Below are positions 43,901 to 54,970 of a DNA stretch of 64,000 nucleotides, one piece after another. The notes beneath the pieces were generated by a model. It was given only the letters and a program-made list of their open reading frames with translations, ran no database searches and was not told where the DNA came from. The stretch's first letter is position 1. Each line of letters begins with the position of its first letter. Both the position numbers and the translations under genes were made by a program. The stretch comes from Nemopilema nomurai (lineage: Eukaryota > Cnidaria > Scyphozoa > Rhizostomeae > Rhizostomatidae), in NCBI GenBank assembly GCA_003864495.1, contig ML133465.1, forward strand, positions 991,163 to 1,055,162, written 5' to 3'.

Positions 43901-46900
43901 GAAATGTGGCAATGACAAAAGAATCGAGAATAAGAAGAAAGCTTTTGGCGCAGCCGCCTCAGCACCAGGGCAGTAATCACTGCTCGGTATGTTTGGCAAT
44001 CAGAAAGCTGGGAATTCAGCTACAAAAACCAATCTTACCCAAGAAACAGCTCAACCGACCGACGAATTAGTACGATTCCCGGCCAACAAGCAAAATGAAA
44101 CGAATGATAGTCAACTTAAGAAACTCAGTACAAAAGACGACACTGTTTGGTACAGAAGTAAAAAACTGAGCGTTAGCTGGCTACTTTTATCGGAAAATTG
44201 TCTCAAAGTAAAAACTGAAGTGAAAGACAAAAAACATCGGCAATTGATGACATGCTATGTATGTAAAGAATATGTGAAACAAGTGACAGATTTCTTGCCA
44301 ATAGACGTCTCCCTATGGCCTCTGGAATTCGAGTTGATGGAGAAGAACGATTGAAATGCGCCATAGATCACTTGATGGCAAGGGCACATAAAGAAGCTAA
44401 AAACACACGATGAGTTTTGGAACAATATATCCCCTGAGCATCCATGGATAAGAATATTTGAAGCATCCATGGAAAAGTGCCAGAAAAACACTCTCAAGTT
44501 TCTTCTCCGGTTGGCAGTGGGTGCATACAACGACTGTCGAGCAGAGACACTTAGTGCAAGAAGCTGGCCATCGCGCTCTCTTTCCCGTGAGCACAGCAAC
44601 AACTTGGTTAACAATTTTGAATCGAAAGGATAGGATGCCAATTTTAAAGCATTTGAGAAATCAAGATTTATTATTATAGAGACCCAGTGACATGTGCTGA
44701 AATGAGAAGCATTGTTGCAAAATTGCAAATGGAGAAGGCAGCGACTGATTCAGAGAAATGCCTGTGCTATTCAGGTAAAATCGATATCAGTGCTGTTAGA
44801 CAACAAATTCATTCAAAGTTTGTAACAGCAAGATTTGTATCAAGCAATGAAATAACAGTCGAAACCCTCTTTCTTGGAATTGCAAGCAGCGACAAGGGAG
44901 GAGCCGAAGGATTACTAGATGCATTTCTTATATGTGTTCAGAACGTTGGTGTAACCACTGATGGTGAAAATGCAAAGACAGGGAAGAAAGGAGGGTTGTG
45001 AAAACTTTTAAGGTATCATGTTGGCAGGAACATTCTTACTGCATGGTGCGTATGTCACCGATCAGATATAGCTTTGGAGTCAGTGCAGGCAGAAGTAACT
45101 GAACTTTCCATCTGGATGACAAATGTTTTGTCATTTGTTTCATTTTTCAGAAAGTTCTCCAAGGAGAACAAAGCCTCTACACCAAGGAAATGCAAAATGC
45201 TTGAAGTTTCCAAAGCATTTTTAAGTGCAATTTGCCGAGCATACGTTGAATTTGCTAAATGCAGTACTGCACAACTTTGAGGCTGCTACAAAGATGTTTC
45301 AGAAAATGTTACCAAGCACAGTCACTTCAGAAAGAAAATAGCGCCATATGGAACAACGATTTTTAAGCAAATGAAAAGCTGGCTCACAACAATTCTGGCT
45401 GAAAGTCGTGATGTATGATTTTCGTGCAATATTTTAACGAATTCAAAAACATTTGTCAGAGGTGCGACCTCATTTTGCCAGATATAATAACTGCACGAGA
45501 TGCTGCGATCCGAAATTTTATAATCACGAAAGGAGTGCCCGTACCTAGCGGAAAAGAGGAACATTACTTAACAAATTTCAAATTAAGTGGAGAAGAGAAT
45601 GAAAGTTTAAGGCAAACAAACAGCTAAGTTGTATCATCAACGAGAAAAAGTAATGATGCATTGAGGGTTGAAATTGTGCAATCTGCTATTAATATCCTGA
45701 ATGAAGGAATGAATATCGAAGAAGATGGTAAAATCAACAACTGACAAAAGTATTGGAATCAAAATCTGCACAAGAATTTATAGTTTCTAGCAGAGATTTG
45801 ATATCGCAGATGTTTGAAGGCAACGTTCTTGAAGAATTTGTTGGCGATGTTTGCGCATCTTGGAGCGAAATTTCTGTAATTAAGGAAATAGCTCTGAAAG
45901 ATACAGGTAGTATCTACGCTCTGAAACTGCGAAAAATGACTCAAACTAGTCAAGGAGTCATAAACAATTTCTTGAGTCATTTTTGACGCTGACAACACAC
46001 AGGATGGCTACTGAAAGCGCAGTTTAGCATTATAACAAAATTGAAACAGTGGAGAGAACGTCTTTGAAGCAGAAAACAATAAACGGCGTGATGCATGTTT
46101 CCTTGAGTGGCAAGGGTACTGCATTTTACGATCCAAGGCCAGCTGTTTTTGAGTTTGAATAATAATAAAATAAAGGAAATAAATAAAGGAATAAATAAAG
46201 GAACAACGTAGCAGGCAACCGTGCGATGAATTTTACAAAGACAGACTTTATTTGGTCACATAACTTTTTCCAGGTTTTTGTTGCCCCTTTTTAAAATCTC
46301 TTGATTAGCTCAAATTTCTTAAAAAAAGCTATGTAGGGTGCTCGTTTTGGCTTGTTTTGACCCTCTATCTACAGATATTGAACAGTTAATTGTACGCGTG
46401 CAACAACATTCAGTAATGTAAATGTTTTCTGCCAGATTTTGCAAGGATTTAGAAAAAGCTGTCTTTTTATCGTGTATTTAGAAAACATCGCCTATAAGAG
46501 ACCGTCCTCCCATTCGTCCACTTCAACGATTGGTGGAATCACGCTACATGCCAGTTTTGGGAATGGTGGTGATATAACTGGGGAGTGGCAAAGGTGCAGT
46601 GTCACGCAGGATGACAACATGCCCTGGTGGCAAGTGGACCTGACAAAGCAAGCAGCAGTGACAACAATACGAATAAAAAATGCTCAAACTTGGGCTCCAA
46701 ATAGGATCAATCCATTTGATGTCAGTGTTGGAGACGATAGTTCGAATGGTGGACGAAACAATGCACTGTGTGTGAAAGATGGGTACCTATACACGGGAGA
46801 GTTCAAGTACTTTTACTGCCCGACGGTGCTGCATGGTCGATATTTGACTGTGTTTCTAAACAGAAAAGAGTTCTTCAAATTTGCGAGCTTGAGATTTATG

Positions 46901-46903
46901 AAG
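40662..46903 (+). CDS. Locus C: PAN-EGF-fucolectin gene, inverted relative to A, B, D, E
   Basis: Exons: 40662-40988 (signal peptide, PAN/apple), 41168-41255 (Cys-rich), 42176-42298 (EGF), 42761-43180 (fucolectin 1) and 46482-46903 (fucolectin 2). Sizes and phases match loci A and B. The intron between the two fucolectin exons is long and holds a decayed hAT transposase. One base is missing near the end of fucolectin 2 (GAGTTCTTCAAA against GAGTATCTTCAAA), replacing the last family strand (QICELEVYEG) with FKFASLRFMKV. The protein could still be made with an altered C-terminus. Predicted secreted recognition protein; ligand unknown. Confidence 0.88.
41168..41255 (+). CDS. Locus C Cys-rich EGF-like exon
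   Basis: 88 nt between ATTGTAG and GTGAGT. VGHFCRSKHPCSNTERCT then DTCTCPGYKCIG gives six cysteines. Confidence 0.9.
41700..42060 (+). repeat. tRNA-derived SINE-like repeats
   Basis: Two related units. The second has a tRNA-like head (GGTCGTATAGTCCAGTAGAA, then GTTCGATTC at 41965-41973 as a B box) and a body from GGGTGGCACCC through CTCATGATACATATCTATG, ending in a TATA-rich tail. The first unit (about 41725-41810) repeats the body with changes: GGGTAGCACCC through CTCGTGATTATATATCTATG. The head would not fold as a normal tRNA. Confidence 0.65.
41816..41838 (+). ncRNA. Hammerhead-like motif in SINE region
   Basis: CTGATGA, then T, a GGTTTAAGCC hairpin (GGTT pairs AGCC with one wobble), then GAAAC. 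This is the order of the hammerhead catalytic core with one extra nucleotide before stem II. Activity is unproven. Confidence 0.3.
42176..42298 (+). CDS. Locus C EGF_CA exon
   Basis: 123 nt, phase 1-1, with DFDECSTGAHDCHVNAVCTN then GTFTCKCKPGFTGNGRAC. Confidence 0.95.
42761..43180 (+). CDS. Locus C fucolectin (FTP) exon 1
   Basis: 420 nt from ENIAYKRPSSHL after TTTTCACAG to VYEG before GTATTT. LPWWQVDLTRQAAV, NPFDVSVGDNNSNGGRNNA, CPTVLHGRYVTVFLNR and QICELEVYEG are all present. Confidence 0.93.
43989..46160 (+). pseudogene. hAT-type (KIAA1586-like) transposase pseudogene
   Basis: Successive pieces in several frames: LMTCYVCKEYVKQVTDF (44250), FVTARFVSSNEITVETLFLG and VGVTTDGENAKTGKKGGL (44820-45000), VGRNILTAWCVCHRSDIALE (45020-45090), and near the end RMATESAV, HYNKIETVERTSLKQK and SLSGKGTAFYDPRPAVFEF (45990-46155). 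This order matches the family named after KIAA1586/ZNF862-like proteins, which derive from hAT transposases. Several stops and frameshifts make it inactive. It lies within the intron between the two fucolectin exons of locus C, in the same orientation. I could not define its terminal repeats. Confidence 0.8.
46482..46903 (+). CDS. Locus C fucolectin (FTP) exon 2, frameshifted near the end
   Basis: 422 nt where 423 is expected. ENIAYKRPSSHSSTSTIGG, MPWWQVDLTKQAAV, NPFDVSVGDDSSNGGRNNA, CPTVLHGRYLTVFLNRKEF; then the frame slips near 46870. A GTATTT donor-like site follows at 46904. Confidence 0.9.
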
Positions 46904-47554
46904 GTATTTCTCACCTATAAACATTTACTTTCAAGATGCCAAAATTTAGGTTTATGCTTATAGTTATGCGATTTATTGAAGTAATAATGCTATGGTGCAA
47001 TTCTCCTTTACATTAATTATTTTATTCATATAAAATTATATTTTTCCTACTGCATGTTCTTTCTCCTCTTCTAATAAGCTAAGAGATAGTTAACGCATCA
47101 TAGACTTCTTTTTTGCTATTGCATCATTTAGATAGCTATTGCAATTTTCTTTGTTGTTCATTTTGATTTGATTTTTAGTTCTAATTCTTTTCATTTGAAA
47201 TAGTAACTTTAATACAATGACATCATTCTAGTTTCAGGGCTTTGATCTCCTGGAGTTTGCTTGGATCCTTCCAATGAAAATGCATCCTAAATTTCTTCAA
47301 ACAACGTCTTCGGTTGAAGAAACAAAGAGGCTCGTGAAAGAGAAGCAAAACTGATATGATTATTTTGCTAATTTAAAGCACTTACTTTTAGCATCTATAA
47401 CTATAAGCAACTTTTCGTGGCCAACTATTGTCTCTTTTTCAGTAATGGAATACAGCAATATGGCATTTATGTATTCACCAATAACATTACACATTTTGAA
47501 GCAACTATAAGTGGGCAGCTGTTTTTGATCAGAGTTTCTTGATCTGCAAAAAAG

Positions 47555-47700
47555 CGAACCTGTCTTTGAAAACGTGCAGGCGAAAGTTTGAAGCTAGCAG
47601 CCTAGATGATGGAAAGTTAATTCATATTTACTGCCCAACGGTGCTTCATGGTCGATTTATGTCTTTGTTTTTGAAGGAAGTTGGATATCTTTAAATATGA
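47555..47700 (+). pseudogene. Third fucolectin domain remnant
   Basis: One frame reads ASSLDDGKLIHIYCPTVLHG then RFMSLFLKEVGYL before stops. It equals the last third of the domain (CPTVLHGR signature); the first two thirds are not recognisable. Confidence 0.75.
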
Positions 47701-49640
47701 AGTTTTATTACGTTTTTTGACGTTTGTGAGACTAGTGTAATTGATATTTATTTCGTAGATAAAATTCATTTTAAAACTGTCATTGAATGCAATGGTAGCT
47801 AACTGCGTTTTTTGGTTTCAAGCTGGATGGACATAAAAGTGGGAATATAAATATTAACAAGATGTTAATGGGAAGAGTGGTTATCCGTGAAAAATGCATC
47901 TCCTTTGTAAACAGAAAGTGTGAAGTAGATGCTGATTGGCCATTGGACAGCCAATTATGCGCCCTGCGTAGCGTCTAACGAGAAGCTCTTCAAGTGTGCA
48001 ATTCCCCCGTTACTTACTATTGTTAAGTTTGGCACTACGAAACATCAGAAACCGAACTGTTCGCTGACATAAACAAGGCTGGTCATTTATTCGTGCGCAA
48101 GGAGAACTTGAAAACTGGTCACGAGCTATTTTACATGTGATTCGAAACACGTGTCCGCAATGTCTGTTATATGAAGTAGCGCAGCGAAGGCAATCTTCTG
48201 ACTAAAACGGCGATAGGAGAACCATGTTTAAGACTGAGTTTTAAAAGGTAGCAAATTGAATTTACAAGCGGAGTATTTCAGGCATTTGATTAGCTTTTTA
48301 GCCCTACCCTACTGGATGCAATAAAAAATCTGCTCTAATCTTGGACTTTGTGGAACACCTGGTCCAGCATATATTGTATTATAATGGACATAAGTATTAT
48401 AATTTTCACAACTCACTTTGTAAATTTCTTTCTCCAACCAAACACCCAGTATTTTTTTGACGTGAAGTGACGTCATATGGTACTGCTTTTTGTCATTCCA
48501 TGGACAGCGTCAGAGACATGCAAGTTTGCGCTGAACGTGTAACTGATAAATATGAAGATAGAAATCCATCAAATAACCAGGGTTCAGATCTGAAGTTAGA
48601 AGTGTTACATCCTCAAAGTTAAGGTGATCATTGTTTGATTTATTAAGACCTTTGACTTTCACTTAGGTTCATAAAGTAAAACTACTAGCTCTTTGATATG
48701 CTTGTAAAACTTATGTCTTCATACGAAAGCTGATACGAATATGTGGAAAATATTGGCCTGAACATTTGGCCTTTTCTCTTAAGAAAGAAGACCGATATAT
48801 GCAATATGAAAGCCTTATAATGAACATCAAGAACTAATGATGCAGAGGTGCAGAGGTTTATATGTCTTCTTGGATACCTGGGAGATTACGTAAACTGCAC
48901 GGAGATTTTGGGGCTTGACAACCAAACAGCATACTGGATTTAGAGCCATTGTTGCCGCCAAATACCATTTTCTTCAGGTTCCTAATGCTGCTTAATGCTG
49001 GTATAGCCTTTGGCATCTTTACTTTGCAGATGAAATACTTCCTACTAAAGACCTCAATGCTCAATACTCAATGAATTATCTTTATCCAGATGTTTCAATT
49101 GCGCTTTCAAAACAAATATTCTCTCATTTTCTTCATCATACATCAAAACTGGTTTTAAACACTGTATTTCCTCCTCCATTCTTCATACAACGTACTGCTA
49201 AATGCTGAGCTATTCAAGAGTCTTTTGCAAAAAATCCTTCCTACGTTTCCAGTTTTTTGAAACTTGGAAAAGTGCTTGGTCAAAGGGTAAGTTGCCTAGG
49301 GTGCCCTTACAAAAGAAGCTTGCAGCATTCATCACTGTAACAATAAAGTTTTTCTTCTCCCATTCATCATTTCTTTCTTTAAAGGCAATTTGTCTCGTTG
49401 TGGATTGGTTAACGAGAACAATAGCTGGAATGTTTTCACGCAGACAGTAGACAGTACAAAACAGTAGCCTAAACACAATTCCAGCGCTCCGCCATATTTT
49501 TCACAATGCGATATATTAAAGGGGAACTGGAAACAATAAAGAATCCCTTTGTTTTTATAATCAATCAACATCCAGACAGATTGCCTTTAAATTTTATGAT
49601 AATTTATGGCTGGGTCCAGCGACGGACGCTATTTCCTCCC
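47700..49640. other. Gene-free stretch
   Basis: Contains a short MITE-like piece with GATTGGCCATTGGACAGCCA (about 47934-47960). The other short frames have no recognisable motif. Confidence 0.5.
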
Positions 49641-49644
49641 TTCA

Positions 49645-50514
49645 TTACGTCATATTAAATTTGTGTGCTTCATCTTGAATATATGAGCCCCATCTTATAA
49701 TAAAGGGTCTCGAATTATGAATTTTCGATACGGAATTCTCAGAGGGTGGGTAAGGAATCAAGTGAATGTAAGGCTCAACACAGGTGAAGATCAAATCAAA
49801 CTGTGCAACAGCTAATCCTGTGAGATAGGAAAAGTTTTGTGTTTTTTTTACCAAATTCATATAAGTAAATTCTTTTCCCTGCAGTTTATCAATAACAGAT
49901 AGAAGCTCTTGGTTCTGAATCTCCAACTGACTCTTTTCTTCTTCTGTTACTTTAAGTGAATCTTCCAATTCTTTTATTTTGTTTTCCAAATCAGCAACTG
50001 CTTGAGCGTCGTTATGCTCATGCTGCTGTGAAGGTGTATTACATTTACCAACAATCAAGTTTGATGTTGAGGCAGATGCTTCTTGACCGTTATTTCGCTC
50101 AGGCAAAACTCTTCTTTCTGGTCTTGCACTGCTCGAGGCACTAGCAATTCTCATCGCAAGTTCGTACTTTTTCTTCACTTTCTTCAAAGTTTCCCTCTGT
50201 TTTGCTGATACATTAGTGACAGAATTAACAATTCTTAATGCATTATCATATTTAATACGGTGACGTTCAATCTGACTTGATGGCACTGCGACATTTGGCA
50301 AATCGTTTGTGTCCTTTCTTAGGCCATTTTTCCAATGCTCTGCACAAATATGTCCGTTCTTCCAATTAAGGCCCGAGATCTTTAAAATCTTGCGATACTC
50401 AGCCTGTATTTCTGGGTTTCTAGGAAGTCTGTAAAACTTTATTGGCTTCCCGTTGTCATCAAGAGAACTATGATTATTGAAACAAAGAGCGGAGCTGCAA
50501 AACCATCGAACCAT
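49645..50514 (-). CDS. THAP-domain protein, probable transposase N-terminal part
   Basis: 289 residues from the ATG at 50514; the longer frame upstream adds an unlikely Cys-run. The first 60 residues form a THAP-like zinc finger: MVRWFCSSALCFNN, FYRLP, W, and HICAEHW (C-x2-H). A basic region and a predicted coiled coil (ADLENKIKELEDSLKVTEEE then KSQLEIQNQELLSVIDKL) follow, then FSYLTGLAVAQFDLIFTCV, a segment like that preceding the DDE domain of THAP-bearing IS4EU/Harbinger-type transposases. The frame then ends without a DDE domain. It is either a truncated transposon gene or a small THAP regulator derived from one. Confidence 0.75.
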   Translation of the reverse strand: MVRWFCSSALCFNNHSSLDDNGKPIKFYRLPRNPEIQAEYRKILKISGLNWKNGHICAEHWKNGLRKDTNDLPNVAVPSSQIERHRIKYDNALRIVNSVTNVSAKQRETLKKVKKKYELAMRIASASSSARPERRVLPERNNGQEASASTSNLIVGKCNTPSQQHEHNDAQAVADLENKIKELEDSLKVTEEEKSQLEIQNQELLSVIDKLQGKEFTYMNLVKKTQNFSYLTGLAVAQFDLIFTCVEPYIHLIPYPPSENSVSKIHNSRPFIIRWGSYIQDEAHKFNMT

Positions 50515-52623
50515 TTTGTCAAAACGCAATGAAAAAGAAGAAGCGCAACAACAACAACAAAAAATTTCCCTACACGAAAGCCAACTAGTTCCCAGTCCGC
50601 CCGGCATGAACAAGGCTAATTCAGCACAAAATTGCGTCATCGTTAACAAAGACGTCGATCTTATTTTCCGTTGGATCAACTAACGTAAATGCCTTCTAAA
50701 AATGCAGTTATTTTGGACTTCCGCATTACGCTACTTACAAAAACTTTAAGTCTGTTTGACCTTGATAGCTAAAAAGAGGTCATTGGATATGACGTCACAC
50801 AGCGTTTAACACACTGCGTAAAACCACACAATAACATGATTGGTGGTGTAATTATGAGCATCTGATGATCTCTAATCTGCAAATCCGAACTGCTAAGCCC
50901 ATATTGGCTTTACTCTTGCGTGACTAAACATGACGACAAGGTAACTACTGATTTAATATGTTTGACTCAATTATTTTACTCTTTATTTGTATTGTAAAAG
51001 CATCTTTGCAGGACACGAACAATGCACGGAAACAACTCTAATCGACAACCTTCACATGATCACAAAATACGTATCTGGTGACAGGCAATTCTGGTTCAAG
51101 AAGGAGCGACGTGAAATCTCTCATGAACGAAGCTCTCAAACCTGACATTTGATATGATTAAGGAACATGTCTTATTTGTTGTGTAGCCTAGAGCATGAAG
51201 TTATGCAACTTTTCTTTATCAATTAACCATGCGTTTTAGCAACAGCAGTAAAGTTTTTACATCAATCACAATCTGATGAAACGCAACCACTGGAAAAAAT
51301 GGCAGACTTTGAGCAATGACATGATATGGGATGGTTGCCTCATTACCAAACTGGGGCATATGGTATGTCATCAAATTGCCTAGAAAGAGACCCACCCGTC
51401 AAGAAACGAGTTTATGTAAAATTTGGAGGGTTGTGCGCAGATTAATGTCATGGACCTCGACTTGCCCCACCGGACTAGTGGAAGACGTGACTCCTTTTAC
51501 AGGGCCGTGGTTTCTTCGGGCATGCTTGAGTTAGTGTGACTCTCTAATAAACCGTGGCTAGAGCAATTTTCGCGTGAAAAGGGAGGCAATTTTCACCTCA
51601 CCTGGCACCTTAACAAGAATTACGTATGACGATAGAAGCCTAATCTAACAAATTCACCAACTGGTAAATTGTGATCTTGCAGCCCCTAAACTTGGTCTTA
51701 CAGATTTTGGACCCAACATTCGATCTATTTTTTGTAAAAAGACGACATTGCTTCATTAGAGATATGATTTGGCTGCTCTAGGCCTAAGATCTAGACTATT
51801 TATCAATGTCACCTTCTGCGATATAAAGCAAAGCATAATGTGCTTCCTATTTTACTTGAAGTAGCTGACTCACTTGCAGGTATTTGCTCATTAGGTCTTC
51901 TTAAAAAGGGCTGGAATGCCATCGCCACGCTATCAATTCTCCCTGAAATTTAATTGAAGGTAGAATTGATGGTGCCAAGGCTGATCAGCTGAAGAGGGCA
52001 AAGCTATCCTTCACGATGCCCTCATTATTTCTATTTCCCTCTATAAGATCACCATCGCTAGATCCACTTTCAAGCATGTAACAATATTAACAATTAAGAC
52101 CAAAGAGAGATTTCAATTGGCAGATTTTTAGACATATACATCAACTATTTCTATTTCTGGATGCAATCAGGGATGCGTATTTATGCTGGACGGGATTTGT
52201 TAGAAAAGTAGGTAGCGGAAAGTAGATTTTTGGAAAACTTTTGAACAGCGGATGGTCTGTGAAGTTTAAAGTAGCACTCAGATGCACACAAGCATACATG
52301 ATTGAAAATGGGTGTTAGGAGAACAGCTCATTTTTGCTTGGTTATGATTCTTAGGCTGATAGCTTGCGTAGAGACATTTTTGCAAGGAACTAGAAAGAGC
52401 AATGAATTTGTAGCTATAACTTTGTAATTCACCAATTAAATACTCCAGTCAATACAATCAAGTTATTTGCAGCAATCTTAAGGACATGGGTGAAAGAATT
52501 CTCCCGGAACCCCAATGCAGTTTGCTTTATCCACAGTTGAATTTGGAGAGTTTCCAGCTCTACGCTGTAACGCAAAATAAGTTTAAGTCCGTACGATCGG
52601 AATACTAGCAGGCAAATGAGCCA

Positions 52624-52698
52624 GCCTGGGTACCAAACTCACTATATATAAAATAATCTGTACCGCTATTTTTTATATAGTGAGTCTGGTACCCAGGG
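52624..52698. repeat. Short palindromic MITE-like element
   Basis: CCTGGGTACCAAACTCACTA then TATA is inverted as TATATAGTGAGTCTGGTACC then CAGG, with about 15 bases between the arms. A partial relative (GTCAGGTACCGAGGGTAG) is at about 53180. Confidence 0.8.
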
Positions 52699-53222
52699 TA
52701 GCCCATCTGTAGCCTTTCCTTTAAGAATTTTCGCCACTAGTTCTGCATCATATTGAACTGCTGTTTATTTGCAAAAGAGTTCACGCACAAGAATTTGTTC
52801 CTGGACTGACAAATTTCCTCGAACCAGCTGATGGGCAGAGGAAGGCGATGTATTTACCTGAAGACGACATTCTGATTGAGAGGCGAAACCGAGAAGATTA
52901 CCCCATTGCAACATTACTGAACATATGCCTGTGAAAGAAGGTATCTATAGGACTTTTGTTAGCCTGTTTTGCATATGTTTTAAAACTTCTACTGGTAGCA
53001 ACGGCAGCTTAGTGCCCGTACCGTACCGTAGCATGTCAATACAGACTTGGTAGTTTTATGACCCACTAAGCATTGCAATCTTCACACAAAGCGGAAAAGA
53101 CTTTTAGAAGACCAACTCTTATTAGGGCAAGTTTATAACTGCATCCAGAATGCAACACAGGACTAAGTTTGATGAGTGGGTCAGGTACCGAGGGTAGATG
53201 ATTGCATACCAAGTGGAAACTT

Positions 53223-53319
53223 GTGCTCATAAAATCATATCATCGAAAGAATGTTGTGCTCATAAAATCATATCATCGAAAGAATGTTGTGCTCATAAAA
53301 TCATATCATCGAAAGAATG
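53223..53319. repeat. 33-bp tandem repeat, three units
   Basis: Three near-perfect copies of GTGCTCATAAAATCATATCA plus TCGAAAGAATGTT, with no spacers. Confidence 0.95.
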
Positions 53320-54937
53320 CATAAACAACTGTGCGTTGAAGAAATTGAGATTTCTATAGACGGTGATACTTGCTTACATTTTCGCTTGAAGGAAGGTTTC
53401 TTACCATACCAGAACAGCAGGAATGTAGTGATGGGGGCCTTTGGGGGCTTAGGAGGGCGCAGCCATTCAATATTTGATACATTTTCCGCCCCCTTATTTG
53501 ATACACTTTATGTTGCCTGGCGCTAATGGAGAGCAGCATTTCCATAGTTGTCGTCCAAGACTGAAACGAATATGACCACTGCAAGTCTAACAGAAGTTGA
53601 ATTTTGAGTGACAAGTAAATGCTATTTCTGTAGCCTTATCTATTCTATAGTTATTTCTGTAGATTGTATGTGTTGATAGGACCATTCCCTCGTAATAGTT
53701 TTCTTGTGGCATAATTGACACACTGTTCGTGTATAGTTAGATGCACAACATAAATGTAATTCACTTCTTCTGTGTACATGCAAGATATCAAAATGAAAGC
53801 ACAGAATTACAGAGTGATGACGTCACAGGAAATTATTTTCAAAAATTTGACTCCAAAAGCCTTGAGGTCTGTAAGATTAGATAAGTTTGCTATGTATTGG
53901 GTCAGAATGACCAGTAAAAGGCAAATTGTTTATGTATTCCTATTTTAGTCATAAAGCTAAAAGTTAAAGCGCTTTGGGTATTATTGTCCGGTAGCCGATT
54001 TCAAAAGGGTCAGATGATTTGTCAAATTGAATTATGCTTCTCTGACACTCTGGCGTAGGCATAACGATATGAGCTCAGCGGAGAAAGATAGGTGTGGATG
54101 AGAATGAGCCTATTGGTGGCTGTGTACATCATTCTAAATAATTTACACGAGTATTTTCCTGTTAAGGCGGATCTCATTGCGAGATTCAATTTGTGTCAAT
54201 CATGCTATTTTTCATATAATATAGAGACCCTCGTAAAGTTTTTGATTATATCACTACAGAGGCCTTTGTGGAAATACTTACGTATCAAAAAGGCATTTCT
54301 GTGAGGTCGTACATTAGTTTCTCCATCGATGTTCGCCTCGTGACATTATAAGGAGGATGTGCCAAGCACTAAATGTAACTTTCTTTCCTTTGCATAAAAT
54401 TCTTACCAAATCCACCTCTTTAGAAAATTAATGAAATTTGTTTAGAAAACGTGATGAACATAAGTCAAAGGCTAAAGTCCTGAAGGAAGGAATGATTTTC
54501 AATTATTGCATGTGCAAATGCGATTTATGCACGGACAAACTTAATGTGCCCATGAATCTTCCATTTTTTAATGAAGGAAATAGAACCAGAACAATTTGAA
54601 CAGTACTGTTGGGCATTCCGGAAATCTAAGTTTAGGTATCATCTATTTATCAATGCATCGTACATCTTTTAAAGAAATGTGCGAAGCAGAAACACTGAAA
54701 AGCTATGAGTGAAATTATTTTTGTTTTAAATTCATTTCTGAATTTTTTCTTGACCCTAAAACTGCACGTGAGAGAATTGACGTCAGCATGTCGAATCATA
54801 TCTGGCAGCATGATTTCTTTGACTCACGTTGCAAATATTACGTCATTTAACGCCCCCTAATGCGAAAACACTGAAACGGTACGAAGCTTTCACCGTTGTC
54901 AAGATGCACATACTTGCTGAAAACTAGGTCCAAGACC

Positions 54938-54970
54938 CCCGAGCGACGCGTCGTCCGTCCGCTGTTGTTG
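54938..54970 (+). promoter_or_regulatory. CpG-rich patch, possible 5' exon of the Bcl-2-like gene
   Basis: GAGCGACGCGTCGTCCGTCC stands out from AT-rich surroundings and is followed by GTTGTTG and a GTGAGC donor at 54971. A non-coding first exon spliced to 55651 would fit, because the coding exon has its own acceptor. No TATA box is identified. Confidence 0.35.

Noticed and set aside
44255..44728. Minus-strand ORF of 157 codons
   Set aside because: Antisense to the hAT pseudogene frames, which match a known family.
48858..49476. Short ORFs on both strands before the THAP gene
   Set aside because: No resemblance to a DDE domain or other family; background frames.
53223..53319. Possible CRISPR array
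   Set aside because: Direct repeats without spacers, in animal DNA.
53317..53526. 69-codon ORF after the 33-bp tandem repeat
   Set aside because: No recognisable motif, and its start codon lies at the repeat's edge.
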